This document shows, one piece after another, positions 53,270-61,387 of a stretch of 64,000 nt of DNA. This DNA is from Burkholderia stagnalis (GTDB lineage: Bacteria > Pseudomonadota > Gammaproteobacteria > Burkholderiales > Burkholderiaceae). Position 1 is the stretch's first letter, and each line of letters starts with the position of its first letter. The notes under the pieces are model-generated. The model saw only the letters and a program-made list of their open reading frames with translations. It did not search any database and had not been told where the DNA came from. The position numbers and the translations under genes were made by a program. The stretch lies in NCBI RefSeq assembly GCF_902830275.1, contig NZ_CADESW010000001.1, positions 802,036 through 866,035 on the forward strand. The letters run 5' to 3'.

Positions 53270-53298
53270 CCGAAGCCGAGCGTACGGCCCGGCTTCGG
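53270..53298 (-). terminator. Terminator hairpin after alpha/beta hydrolase gene
   Basis: CCGAAGCCG (53270-53278) and CGGCTTCGG (53290-53298) form a 9-bp stem with an 11-base loop, 24 bases past the hydrolase stop, followed on the minus strand by TTTCC. Confidence 0.6.
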
Positions 53299-53322
53299 CG
53301 GCGCGCGAGGCGCCGTGTTCGC

Positions 53323-54114
53323 TTACTGCGCGTCGTGCTTCGCGCGTTCCGCCGCCGCGATGATCGCGTCGGCCACGGCCTTCGGCTGGCTCAGCATCGC
53401 CACATGGCTGCCGTTCACGCGCGTGAGCGTCGCGCCGATCCGCTTCGCCATCGTTTCCTGCAGCGTCGGATCGATCATCCGGTCCTGCGTCGCGACGACG
53501 AAGGTCGACGGCTTCGCATGCCAGGCGGCCTGCGTGACCTTCTCCGAGATGCACCCGCCGTACCACGGCCCTTGCGTCGCCGCGACGAGGCGCTGCTGCG
53601 CGGCCGGCAGATCCGGCGCGAAATTCTGCGCGATCGCCTTGTCCGACAGCGTGGCGAAGCCGCCCGCGTCCTTGCGCAGTTCGCCGGCCCACGCCGGCGG
53701 CGGCAGCCCCTGCGTGACGTCGGCGATCGACTGGCCGTTGTCGGGCGCGAACGCCGCGACGTAGACGAGCGACTTCACCTTGTCGTCATTGCCCGCGTCG
53801 CTGATCACCACGCCGGCCCACGAGTGGCCGACCAGCACGACGGGCCCCTGCTGCTGGTCGATCGCGCGCTTCGTGGCGGCCGCGTCGTCGGCAAGCGAGC
53901 TCAGCGGGTTCTGCACGGACACCACGTGCAGCCCGCGCGCTTCCAGCAGCGGAATCACGCGGTTCCAGCTCGACCCGTCGGCGAACGCGCCGTGCACGAG
54001 CACGACGTTGGTGCCTTTCAGATCGTCCTTCGGCGCGGCATGCGCCGCCGCTGCGCCGAACAGCCCGCCGATCACCGCGGCGGAAACCAGCACCCGTTGC
54101 ATCGTTCGAACCAT
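53323..54114 (-). CDS. Exported alpha/beta hydrolase (salicylate/methyl-ester esterase-like)
   Basis: A 263-residue secreted hydrolase with signal peptide ending AAAHAAP. The fold is of the plant MES/HNL-like group: VVLVHGAFADGSSWNRVIP oxyanion strand, nucleophile Ser in VLVGHSWAGVV, acid in the MIDPTLQ region and His in VNGSHVAMLSQP. Substrate unknown. The ATG at 54114 is seven bases after AAGGAG; the ATG at 54120 lies too close to that site. Confidence 0.83.
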   Translation of the reverse strand: MVRTMQRVLVSAAVIGGLFGAAAAHAAPKDDLKGTNVVLVHGAFADGSSWNRVIPLLEARGLHVVSVQNPLSSLADDAAATKRAIDQQQGPVVLVGHSWAGVVISDAGNDDKVKSLVYVAAFAPDNGQSIADVTQGLPPPAWAGELRKDAGGFATLSDKAIAQNFAPDLPAAQQRLVAATQGPWYGGCISEKVTQAAWHAKPSTFVVATQDRMIDPTLQETMAKRIGATLTRVNGSHVAMLSQPKAVADAIIAAAERAKHDAQ

Positions 54115-54182
54115 GGTCATGCTCCTTCTTGTCGTGTTGTTCACATGAAGCGCCGCCGATGGGCGGCGCAGGCGGCAGCGGA

Positions 54183-54518
54183 TCACGAATGTGCGTAGAT
54201 GTCGTCGGACGGGATCGTGTCGTGGTGGACGGCGCGCGCCTGCACCATGTCGCGATGCGGCGCCGGCGCGGGCGTATCGGCCACGTTGTCGCCTTCCGAC
54301 TTCGACGGGCCGTTCTGGTCGGAACGTGCGACCTGCAGCGCGGCGGCGACGTCGTCCGGGTAATGCGGTTCGCTGCGGGCCGGGTTGTAGCCGGCCTGCT
54401 CCAGCCGAACGAGTTCGGCGCGCACGTCGGCGCGGGTGAGGCCATGGCCGGTATCGGCGAAGGACAGTGCGGGAGCGATGGCAAGCAAGGCGGCAGCGAG
54501 GATTCGGGCGGTTTTCAT
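54183..54518 (-). CDS. DUF4148 small periplasmic protein
   Basis: A 111-residue protein with signal peptide (~1-22, ALSFAD) and the DUF4148 core LTRADVRAELVRLEQAGYNPA. The family is almost restricted to Burkholderiales and has no assigned function. It precedes the exported hydrolase gene by 68 bases on the same strand. Confidence 0.85.
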   Translation of the reverse strand: MKTARILAAALLAIAPALSFADTGHGLTRADVRAELVRLEQAGYNPARSEPHYPDDVAAALQVARSDQNGPSKSEGDNVADTPAPAPHRDMVQARAVHHDTIPSDDIYAHS

Positions 54519-54790
54519 CAACGTTCTCCTGAAGGAAAGTGAGCAGTCGATCATTCGGTATCCGACTCAACGTCGTTCATCGAACGTTTTCTGCATGTCG
54601 ACAGTAGAACCCGCCCACGTATCTCGCATGTTTCCGGAACAGGGGCCCGGTGCATGCCAGTTTTTCCAGGATGGCCGCAGATACAGTGGGATACACAATC
54701 ACGCGAGGCGGCGTTGGCGATTCACGTCGCGCGCCTGCGGCAATGAACATGTCGACGTCATTGCGACGCCGAAGCGGGATCAGTCTCGAG
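54519..54790. other. Intergenic region, nothing called
   Basis: About 270 bases between the DUF4148 gene and the end of the next gene. No reading frame with domain sense is present. It should contain the DUF4148 promoter. Confidence 0.45.
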
Positions 54791-54809
54791 CGCGCGGCGT
54801 GGCCGCGCG
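54791..54809 (-). terminator. Short GC hairpin after hypothetical gene
   Basis: CGCGCGGC (54791-54798), loop GTG, GCCGCGCG (54802-54809), eleven bases beyond the stop of the hypothetical gene. No T run, so only a weak candidate. Confidence 0.3.
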
Positions 54810-54819
54810 TCGGGCCCGG

Positions 54820-55284
54820 TCAGGCGCCAGCCCGGGCAGCGCGCGATTCCCCTTCGCTTGTCGCGCCGCCCGATTTACGCCAATACGCGTCCACCTGCCC
54901 GACGACCTGTGCGACCGTCGAGCGCGGCGCGCGCCGCAGTTGCCGATCGTAAAGCGCGAGCAACCCGCCGATCGCTGCCGTGGAGGTGGCCGTCGCCGGC
55001 GCACATCGGCCGTCGACGATCGCGCCCGAATCGCACTGATTGATCGCTTCCTGCGCCGCGGTAAACGTGTCGCGGCTCTCGGGCCCGTCCTCGACGCCGG
55101 CCTCCAGCAGAAAATAGGCCGCGACCAGCGCGTGGGTCAGCCCGACCAACGTATGGCGATCGCCCTGGCCAGCCTGAAGGGTACACAGTGCGAGATGGCA
55201 CTCGAGCGAGATCCTGTCGCGATCCGCAGCGGGGAGCGGCAACAGGTCGAACTTCGATCGGGCCACGATCTTCCGCGGTTTCAT
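54820..55284 (-). CDS. Hypothetical protein, Burkholderia-type
   Basis: About 154 residues from the ATG at 55284 (MKPRKIVARSKFDLLPLP). A mostly helical middle (LECHLALCTLQAGQGDRHTL, then LVGLTHALVAAYFLLEAG) with a few cysteines is followed by an Ala/Arg-rich end. I do not recognise a domain. An alternative TTG start at 55413 would add 43 residues without a ribosome site. No clear partner gene; it lies between convergently terminated units. Confidence 0.55.
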   Translation of the reverse strand: MKPRKIVARSKFDLLPLPAADRDRISLECHLALCTLQAGQGDRHTLVGLTHALVAAYFLLEAGVEDGPESRDTFTAAQEAINQCDSGAIVDGRCAPATATSTAAIGGLLALYDRQLRRAPRSTVAQVVGQVDAYWRKSGGATSEGESRAARAGA

Positions 55285-55433
55285 CAATGTGGCGATGCTC
55301 AGACGTTTGCGATGCCCTGTGATTACGGCATCGTTCGACGCGAACTTTAGCCGTGCAGCCAGGGAAAATTCCGCCACCGCCCGAACACGCCGATTCTTAG
55401 TTCGAAGACCCAACCGTGACCCACAGCGAAAAG

Positions 55434-55462
55434 CGGCGTGCCGGGCACGGCACGCCGTTTTT
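55434..55462. terminator. Bidirectional intrinsic terminator
   Basis: CGGCGTGCCG (55434-55443), loop GGCA, CGGCACGCCG (55448-55457), with five T after it (55458-55462) and AAAA before it (55429-55432). It lies 21 bases beyond the cytochrome P460 stop and can end minus-strand transcription. Confidence 0.85.
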
Positions 55463-55482
55463 CACTGACGCTTCACGTCATG

Positions 55483-56001
55483 TCACGGCGCGAGCCGCGT
55501 GAACACGAAGTCGTGGTTCTTCACGCGCGCCTGGTGGCACGCGAAGCAAGTCTGATGCTGGCCGAGGTCGGCCGGCACGCCGTTGACGAAGCGCCCGAAG
55601 CCCCAGCCGCCGGTCGATGCGTAGCGGCGCGAATCCTTCACCATCACCTGCACGGTCGTCGCCTGCCCCGGCACCGTCGCCGGCGGAAACTCGTCGGACT
55701 GCTTGCGTTTGTAAGCGAGCTTGACGAGGATCGTGCCGTCCGGAAACGGCAGCGTCGCCTGCTCGAGCGCGCGGATCGCGACCGGATTGCCGAGCACCAC
55801 GCGCAGCTCGTCGAGCGGCGCGGCCTCCTCGGCCGGCGCGACCATTTCCCATTTCCGGTAGCCGGGCGGGATCGTCACGCCGTAGATCGGCGACGCCGCC
55901 GGTTTCTGCGGCTCCGCGACCGCCGCCGGGCCGCCCGCCGCGAGCGCACCGAGCAGCAGCGCGCCCGCCACGCGCCGCCGGATGCCGGTTGCCGCCCGCA
56001 T
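55483..56001 (-). CDS. Cytochrome P460-family protein (single CxxCH)
   Basis: A 172-residue exported protein with signal peptide ending AAVAEP (~1-30). It has the P460 domain order: YGVTIPPGYRKWEMVAP, LRVVLGNPVAI, FPDGTILVKLAYKRK and VQVMVKDSRRY, with c-type heme motif CFACH (C152, C155, H156) near the C-terminus. P460 proteins oxidise hydroxylamine or bind NO; activity here is unproved. The ATG overlaps the upstream alpha/beta hydrolase stop (TGATG). Confidence 0.85.
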   Translation of the reverse strand: MRAATGIRRRVAGALLLGALAAGGPAAVAEPQKPAASPIYGVTIPPGYRKWEMVAPAEEAAPLDELRVVLGNPVAIRALEQATLPFPDGTILVKLAYKRKQSDEFPPATVPGQATTVQVMVKDSRRYASTGGWGFGRFVNGVPADLGQHQTCFACHQARVKNHDFVFTRLAP

Positions 56002-57038
56002 CACAGGTGCTCCACTTGCAGGATCGCGTCGGCGAATGCCTGCGGCGCTTCCTGCGGCAGGTTGTGGCCGATGCCGCCGCTGATCGTGCGGTGCTGATAT
56101 TTACCAGTGAATTTCTTCGCATACGCGGCCGGTTCCGGATGCGGTGCGCCGTTCGCGTCGCCTTCCATCGTGATCGTCGGCACCGAGATCGACGGGCCCG
56201 CCGCGAGACGCCGCTCGATGTCGTCGTATTGCGCCTCGCCCTTCGCGAGCCCGAGACGCCAGCGATAGTTGTGGATCACGACGGCCACGTGATCGGGGTT
56301 ATTGAACGACGCCGCCGAGCGCGCGTAGGTCGCATCGTCGAACTGCCATTTCGGCGAAGCGAGCTGCCAGATCAGCTTGTTGAACGCCTCGCGGTTCGTC
56401 GCGTAGCCGAGCGCGCCGCGCTCGGTCGTGAAGTAGAACTGATACCACCACTGGAATTCGGCCTGCGGCGGCAGCGGCTTGCGGTTCGCCTCCTGGCTGC
56501 CGATCAGGTAGCCGCTCACCGACACCAGCGCCTTCACGCGCTGCGGCCACAGCGCCGCGATGATGTCGGCCGTGCGCGCGCCCCAGTCGTAGCCGCCGAA
56601 CACCGCGCGGTCGATCTTCAGCGCGTCCATCAGCGCGACGATGTCGACCGCCGTCACGGCCTGCTGCCCGTTGCGCGGCGTGTCGGCCGAGCGGAACGTG
56701 GTCGAGCCGTAGCCGCGCAGGTACGGCACGATCACGCGATAGCCGGCCGCCACGAGCAGCGGCGCAACCTCGGCGTAGCTGTGGATGTCGTACGGCCAGC
56801 CGTGCAGCAGGAACACGACGGGGCCGTTCCTCGGGCCGACGTCCGCATACCCGACGTTGAGCACGCCCGCGTCGATCTGGTGGATCGTGTCGAACGACGC
56901 GCCGCCGGCCGCGCGCGGCTTCGGCGGCGCGGCGGGCGCCGTTTGCGCATGGGCGAGCGTGCCGAGCCCGAGGTCGGCGAGGCTCGCAAGCGTCGTACCG
57001 AGGATCAGGCGGCGGCGGGTGTTCACGGTATCAGGCAT
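56001..57038 (-). CDS. Exported alpha/beta hydrolase (epoxide hydrolase/haloalkane dehalogenase-like)
   Basis: A 345-residue hydrolase. Signal peptide with twin-Arg-like NTRRRLILGTT at the N-terminus (~1-35). HGWPYDIHSY carries the oxyanion HGxP; nucleophile Asp is in FGGYDWGARTA; the catalytic His is in GGIGHNLPQE. The Asp nucleophile points to epoxide or haloalkane hydrolysis. The ATG at 57038 (MPDTV) is chosen before the signal. Stop overlaps the P460 start, so both are likely co-translated. Confidence 0.83.
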   Translation of the reverse strand: MPDTVNTRRRLILGTTLASLADLGLGTLAHAQTAPAAPPKPRAAGGASFDTIHQIDAGVLNVGYADVGPRNGPVVFLLHGWPYDIHSYAEVAPLLVAAGYRVIVPYLRGYGSTTFRSADTPRNGQQAVTAVDIVALMDALKIDRAVFGGYDWGARTADIIAALWPQRVKALVSVSGYLIGSQEANRKPLPPQAEFQWWYQFYFTTERGALGYATNREAFNKLIWQLASPKWQFDDATYARSAASFNNPDHVAVVIHNYRWRLGLAKGEAQYDDIERRLAAGPSISVPTITMEGDANGAPHPEPAAYAKKFTGKYQHRTISGGIGHNLPQEAPQAFADAILQVEHL

Positions 57039-57241
57039 GACTCGTTCTCCATGGTCGGTAGCTGAGGAAAGGGCGCGCTGCAATCGCTTCACCGGATTTA
57101 TATCCGAACCGGGCGGACGCTTTGTATCCCAACGTATCTGTGTCCGATACCGACATACAGCGATTCAAAATCCCGCGAAAAACAACGCTCTCAGACGAAC
57201 GCGAGCCGCCTTTCAGCAGGCCCGCGCCCTTCAGGCCGCGC

Positions 57242-58519
57242 CTACGCGCGACGCAGCGGCCGGAACCCGGCACGCACCTCCTGCGCGAACAGCTCGGGCT
57301 CCTCCCATGCCGCGAAATGCCCGCCCTTGTCGACTTCGTTGAAATAGATCAGGTTGTGATAGCAGCGCTCGGCCCAGCTGCGCGGCGCCTGGTAGATCTC
57401 GCCGGGAAACACGGTGATCGCCGCCGGCAGCGCGATGTCCACCGCGTTGAAGTTGTTCGAGTGATCTTCCCAGTAGATCTGCGCGGCGGACGTCGCGGTG
57501 TTCGTCAGCCAGTAGAGCGAGATGTCGTCGAGAATCTCGTCGCGCGGAATCGAGCGCTCGGGAATGCCGCCGCTGTACGTCCACTGCGAGATCTTGTCGA
57601 CCATCCAGGCGGCCTGCCCTGAAGGAGAATCGGCGAGCGCATAGCCGACGGTTTGCGGGCGCGTCACCATCATCGCCGAGTAGCCGCAGTTGTCGCGATA
57701 GAACGTCGCGAGCTTCTCGTACGCGGCCTTCTCCTTCGGCGACAGCCCGGCCGGCGCGGGCGCGTCGGTGGCGAGCAGCGTCGCGATGTCGGGCGGCACG
57801 GTGGCCGGCATGTTCACGTGAATCCCGGCCAGCCCCTTCACGCGCTGCTTCGCCATGCGGTGCGAGATCACCGAGCCGCAGTCGCCGCCCTGCGACACGA
57901 AGCGCGTATAGCCGAGGCGCGCCATCAGCTCGCCCCACGCGCGCGCGATGTGGTCGGAGCCCCAGCCCGTGTTCGCCGGGCGGCCCGAGAAGCCGAAGCC
58001 CGGCAGCGACGGCACGACGACGTGGAACGCATCGTCGGCGCTCGCGCCGTGCGCCGTCGGGTCGGTCAGCGGGCCGATCGCCTTCAGCAATTCGAAGATC
58101 GAGCCGGGCCAGCCGTGCGTCATGATCATCGGCATCGCGTTCGCGTGGCGCGAGCGTACGTGGATGAAATGAATGTCGAGCCCGTCGATCTCGGTGATGA
58201 ACATCGGGAAGCCGTTCAGGCGCGCCTCGCCCTTGCGCCAGTCGTAGTCGGTGCCCCAGTAGCGGAGCAGCGCCTGCATGCGCGCGAGCCGCACGCCCTG
58301 CGATTCGTCGGCGACGGTCTCGCGGCCCGGCCAGCGCGTCGCGGCGATGCGGCGGCGCAGGTCGGCGAGCTGGTCGTCGGGAATGTGCGCGGTGAACGGG
58401 CGGATGCTGCCGCCGCCCGTCGCGGCATGGAGTGCGGTGGGAAGCATCGCGGATACGCCCGCGGCCACGGACGTGGCCAGCAGGTGACGCCGCATCGGGG
58501 AAAACGGTGTGGAAGACAT
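57242..58519 (-). CDS. Exported epoxide hydrolase (EHN domain)
   Basis: A 425-residue protein with a signal peptide (~1-32, MRRHLLATSVAAG, TALHAA). An epoxide hydrolase N-terminal domain (IRPFTAHIPDDQLADLRRRI, in parts; ATRWPG) precedes the catalytic fold: MTHGWPGSIFELLK, nucleophile Asp in VSQGGDCGSVI, and His near GGHFAAWEEP. It matches juvenile-hormone-type epoxide hydrolases found in bacteria. It is preceded by the SDR gene on the same strand but separated by 183 bases. Confidence 0.87.
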   Translation of the reverse strand: MSSTPFSPMRRHLLATSVAAGVSAMLPTALHAATGGGSIRPFTAHIPDDQLADLRRRIAATRWPGRETVADESQGVRLARMQALLRYWGTDYDWRKGEARLNGFPMFITEIDGLDIHFIHVRSRHANAMPMIMTHGWPGSIFELLKAIGPLTDPTAHGASADDAFHVVVPSLPGFGFSGRPANTGWGSDHIARAWGELMARLGYTRFVSQGGDCGSVISHRMAKQRVKGLAGIHVNMPATVPPDIATLLATDAPAPAGLSPKEKAAYEKLATFYRDNCGYSAMMVTRPQTVGYALADSPSGQAAWMVDKISQWTYSGGIPERSIPRDEILDDISLYWLTNTATSAAQIYWEDHSNNFNAVDIALPAAITVFPGEIYQAPRSWAERCYHNLIYFNEVDKGGHFAAWEEPELFAQEVRAGFRPLRRA

Positions 58520-58702
58520 CGCTTGGCATCTCCTTTCGGAAAGTGGACATGCCGCGCGCCCGGGGGCGTCTCTCCTTTCGTTTCTGGCGCGCCCCGGCCA
58601 CGCGGTGTCGCCCATTTGAAAGGTCTGATGTATCCGGGATTTGTCTGACTTGTAGGGTTTTGTAGCAGGCAGGCGGCCGGGCGGCCGCCTCCGTCGCGGC
58701 GC

Positions 58703-59407
58703 TCAGAGCGCCTTCACGATCGCGCCGTCGACGCGAATGTTCTGCCCCGTGATGTAGCCCGCGCCGTCGGACAGCAGGAACGCGACCGTCTTCGCGATCT
58801 CCTGCGTCTTGCCGAACCGGCCGGCCGGAATGCGCGCGACGATCTCCGGTGTTTCCGGCCAGCTGTCGATGAAGCCCGGCAGCACCGCGTTCATCCGGAT
58901 GTTCTCGGCTGCATAGCGTTCCGCGTAGAGGCGGGTCCACGCGCTCAACGCCGCGCGCAGCGCCGACGACACGGGCATCGGCTGCTCGGGCGCATCCGCC
59001 GCGAAGCTCGAGATGTTCACCACCGCGCCGCCGCCCTGCTTCTGGAAGATCGGCGTCACGCGGCGCATCACGCGCACGACGTTCAGCAGGATCAGGTCGA
59101 GCCCCGCGTGCCAGTTGTCGTCGGTGATCGCCAGCAGGTCGCCCTTCGGCGGATGGCCTGTGTTGTTCACGACCGCGTCGATCCGGCCGTAGCGCGCGAC
59201 CGTCTCCTGCACCAGCCGCTCGATGTCGGCGTCGTCCGTCACCGAGCCCTGGATGCCGAAGCCGCCCAGTTCCTCGCCGAGCGCCACCGCGCTGCCGGAT
59301 GGCGACATCAGCGCGACGCGGTAGCCCGTCGCCGCCAGTTCGCGCGCGATCGCCGCGCCCATGCCCTTGCCCGCCGCCGTGATCAGCGCCACTTTTTCTA
59401 CAGTCAC
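58703..59407 (-). CDS. SDR-fold oxidoreductase lacking the catalytic Tyr-Lys
   Basis: A 234-residue short-chain dehydrogenase/reductase. The nucleotide loop is ITAAGKGMGAAIA (residues 9-21; Ala where Gly is usual in TGxxxGxG), NNTG follows at 81-84 and the active-site Ser region is NISSFAAD. In place of YxxxK the sequence reads VSSALRAAL, so Tyr is replaced by Ser147 and Lys by Arg151. The GTG start at 59407 is six bases after GAGGAG. It may bind NAD(P)H without classical catalysis or use other residues. Divergent to a LysR gene. Confidence 0.82.
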   Translation of the reverse strand: MTVEKVALITAAGKGMGAAIARELAATGYRVALMSPSGSAVALGEELGGFGIQGSVTDDADIERLVQETVARYGRIDAVVNNTGHPPKGDLLAITDDNWHAGLDLILLNVVRVMRRVTPIFQKQGGGAVVNISSFAADAPEQPMPVSSALRAALSAWTRLYAERYAAENIRMNAVLPGFIDSWPETPEIVARIPAGRFGKTQEIAKTVAFLLSDGAGYITGQNIRVDGAIVKAL

Positions 59408-59541
59408 GATGTGCTCCTCGTTCGACACCTGCCGCCGCGCAGCCGCCATTCGGCGCGCCTTGGTGGTAATGTAGGCGCATCCTTGCCGGCTGTCGAACCA
59501 GTATTTCTGCCGCCAGCCAATAGATTTTCTACAGCCTGACA

Positions 59542-60435
59542 ATGCCGCTCCGCCCTTCCCGCCTGCCGCCGCTCAATGCGCTCCGCGCGTTCGAGGTTTC
59601 CGCGCGGCACCTGAATTTCCGCGCCGCCGCCGACGAGATCGGCGTGACGCAAGGCGCGGTCGCGCAGCAGGTGCGCCATCTCGAGGACGTGCTCGGCCTG
59701 AAGCTGTTCGAGCGGCTGCCGCGCGGCCTCGCGCTGACGCACGACGGCGCCGCGTATTTCTCCGACGTGCAGCGCGCGCTGAACGCGATCGCCGACGCGA
59801 CCGGCCGGCTCGTGAAGCGCCGCGCGACGCTGACGATCAGCACGACGCCATCGTTCGCGTCGAAGTGGTTGATTCCGCGCCTCGCGCAATTCACGGATGC
59901 GCACCCCGGCTACGACGTGCGCGTGATCGCCGACCAGCAGCTCGCGACCTTCCGCCACGACGGCGTCGATCTCGCGATCCGCTACGGCAAGCCGCCGTTC
60001 GGCAAGCATCTCGCCGCGCACGCGCTGTTCCCGCTCGACGTCAGCGCGGTGTGCAGCCCCGCGCTGCTGGCCGCGCCCGCGTCGCCGCGCGCGCTCGCCG
60101 GCCAGGTGCTGCTGCACGACGCGCACGATCTGTGGCCCGCGTTCCTCGACGCGCTGCCGGAGAGCGTCGACGTCGATCCGCACAAGGGGCTGCGCTTCAA
60201 CCAGACGTCGCTCGCGATCGACGCGGCCGTCGCCGGCCAGGGCATCGCGCTCGCGACCGATCCTTTGGTCGAGCGCGATATCGCGGCCGGCCGGCTGTGC
60301 AGGCCGTTCGATTTCGCGTTTCCGCTGTCGATGGGGTTTTATCTCGTATATCCGGCCGAGCGGCGGGACGATGAGGCGATCGCGGTGATGCGCGAGTGGA
60401 TGATTCGTCAGGCGGTGGCGGACGGGCAGCCTTGA
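59542..60435 (+). CDS. LysR-family regulator (GcvA-like)
   Basis: A 297-residue LTTR. N-terminal PPLNALRAFEVSARHLNFRAAA (in parts ALRAFEVSAR, NFRAAADEIGVTQGAV) is the GcvA-type helix-turn-helix; WLIPRLAQF, DLAIRYGKPPF, GQGIALATDPLV and GFYLVYPAERR mark the effector domain. It is divergent from the SDR gene with 134 bases between starts, so it likely controls that gene. Confidence 0.87.
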   Translation: MPLRPSRLPPLNALRAFEVSARHLNFRAAADEIGVTQGAVAQQVRHLEDVLGLKLFERLPRGLALTHDGAAYFSDVQRALNAIADATGRLVKRRATLTISTTPSFASKWLIPRLAQFTDAHPGYDVRVIADQQLATFRHDGVDLAIRYGKPPFGKHLAAHALFPLDVSAVCSPALLAAPASPRALAGQVLLHDAHDLWPAFLDALPESVDVDPHKGLRFNQTSLAIDAAVAGQGIALATDPLVERDIAAGRLCRPFDFAFPLSMGFYLVYPAERRDDEAIAVMREWMIRQAVADGQP

Positions 60436-60461
60436 GCGAGGGCGGTCATCCGGTCATCAAG

Positions 60462-61064
60462 TCAGGGGGCGATCCAGCGGGCTTCGTAGCCGTCGTCATG
60501 CAGATCGAACACCGCGCGGCGATGGCCGGCGCGCGCGAGTTCGAGCCAGTCGATGCGCGTGACGGTTACGTGGATCAGGCAGAAATTGGCGTAGCCGTCG
60601 TCTTCCGGCGTAGCGCGTTGATTCGCGGTGACATGCGCATCTTCGGGGGTGTCGACCGGCGTTCCCGGCGGCAATGGCGCGCGATACAGCAGCAGCGTAT
60701 GCGGACGACTCGATTGCCAAATCGCGCGCCGCTCGGCTTCGTCGTCGCAGATCGATGCGAGGCCTTCTATTCGAATCTGGATGAGCGCGTCGAGATCATT
60801 GCCGATGAGCGCGATGCGCGGGTCGCGACGCAACTCCGCGACCTTCTCCGAACGCACGTCGGTGTGGAATGACAGCCGATGCTCGTCACGACGCACCTGA
60901 CGCAGCACGACCGTGCGCACCTTCGGCGCGCCGTCGAGGCCGAGCGTCGCGAATTGCAGCATCGTGAACGGCGAGCGGTGTTCACTGACGCCGGATTCAA
61001 GGCTTGACCAAAGACGGTCGTAAGTATCCGAAAGCGATTCGGCGGCGGTGTCGGAAGCGGGCAT
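60462..61064 (-). CDS. Pyridoxamine 5'-phosphate oxidase-like flavin-binding protein
   Basis: A 200-residue split-barrel FMN protein. Conserved pieces are FTMLQFATLGLDGAPKVRTVVLR (in parts FATLGLDGAPKVRTVVLR), FHTDVRSEKVAELRRDPRIAL (in parts), IQIRIEGLASI and HVTVTRIDWLEL. Members bind FMN and oxidise or reduce small substrates; the actual one is unknown. Convergent with the LysR gene. A short TATCTA repeat (61087-61103) lies upstream of the start. Confidence 0.82.
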   Translation of the reverse strand: MPASDTAAESLSDTYDRLWSSLESGVSEHRSPFTMLQFATLGLDGAPKVRTVVLRQVRRDEHRLSFHTDVRSEKVAELRRDPRIALIGNDLDALIQIRIEGLASICDDEAERRAIWQSSRPHTLLLYRAPLPPGTPVDTPEDAHVTANQRATPEDDGYANFCLIHVTVTRIDWLELARAGHRRAVFDLHDDGYEARWIAP

Positions 61065-61186
61065 GATCGGCGATCGGGAGCGTCTGTATCTATATCTATA
61101 TCTGGATTGATCGCGAGAGCTTAACCGTTTCGGCAGCAGGCGGCGTTGCGCGTGTGGTGCACCGCCCGCTGGTTCGATCGGTCGTA

Positions 61187-61375
61187 TCAGTTGTAGCCGC
61201 GCACGGCCGGTGCCGTGTCGCCCGCGTCGGCCGGCTCGGCGCCGAAGCGGCCGAGCACGTCGGCGACGTATTGCGGCCCGGCGCTGATCTGCGACGACCG
61301 GTGCGCGACGGGGTGGGTGTCGGCGATGCCCAATGCTGCGTCCAGCGATGCGAAGTCGTTTGCGGTGAAGTTCAT
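61187..61375 (-). CDS. Small hypothetical protein downstream of aminotransferase
   Basis: A 62-residue protein (MNFTANDFASLDAALGI) with a good GGAGACA ribosome site upstream of its ATG. It begins 12 bases after the aminotransferase stop on the same strand, so it is probably the second gene of that operon. The sequence is hydrophilic with no transmembrane segment or signal peptide and ends VRGYN. I do not recognise the family; the short Gly-Tyr-Asn end could suit a peptide precursor, but that is speculation. Confidence 0.5.
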   Translation of the reverse strand: MNFTANDFASLDAALGIADTHPVAHRSSQISAGPQYVADVLGRFGAEPADAGDTAPAVRGYN

Positions 61376-61387
61376 GTTTGTGTCTCC

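Noticed and set aside
61087..61103. TATCTA short repeat upstream of the flavin-binding protein
   Set aside because: Only about 2.8 copies; not enough to call a functional repeat.
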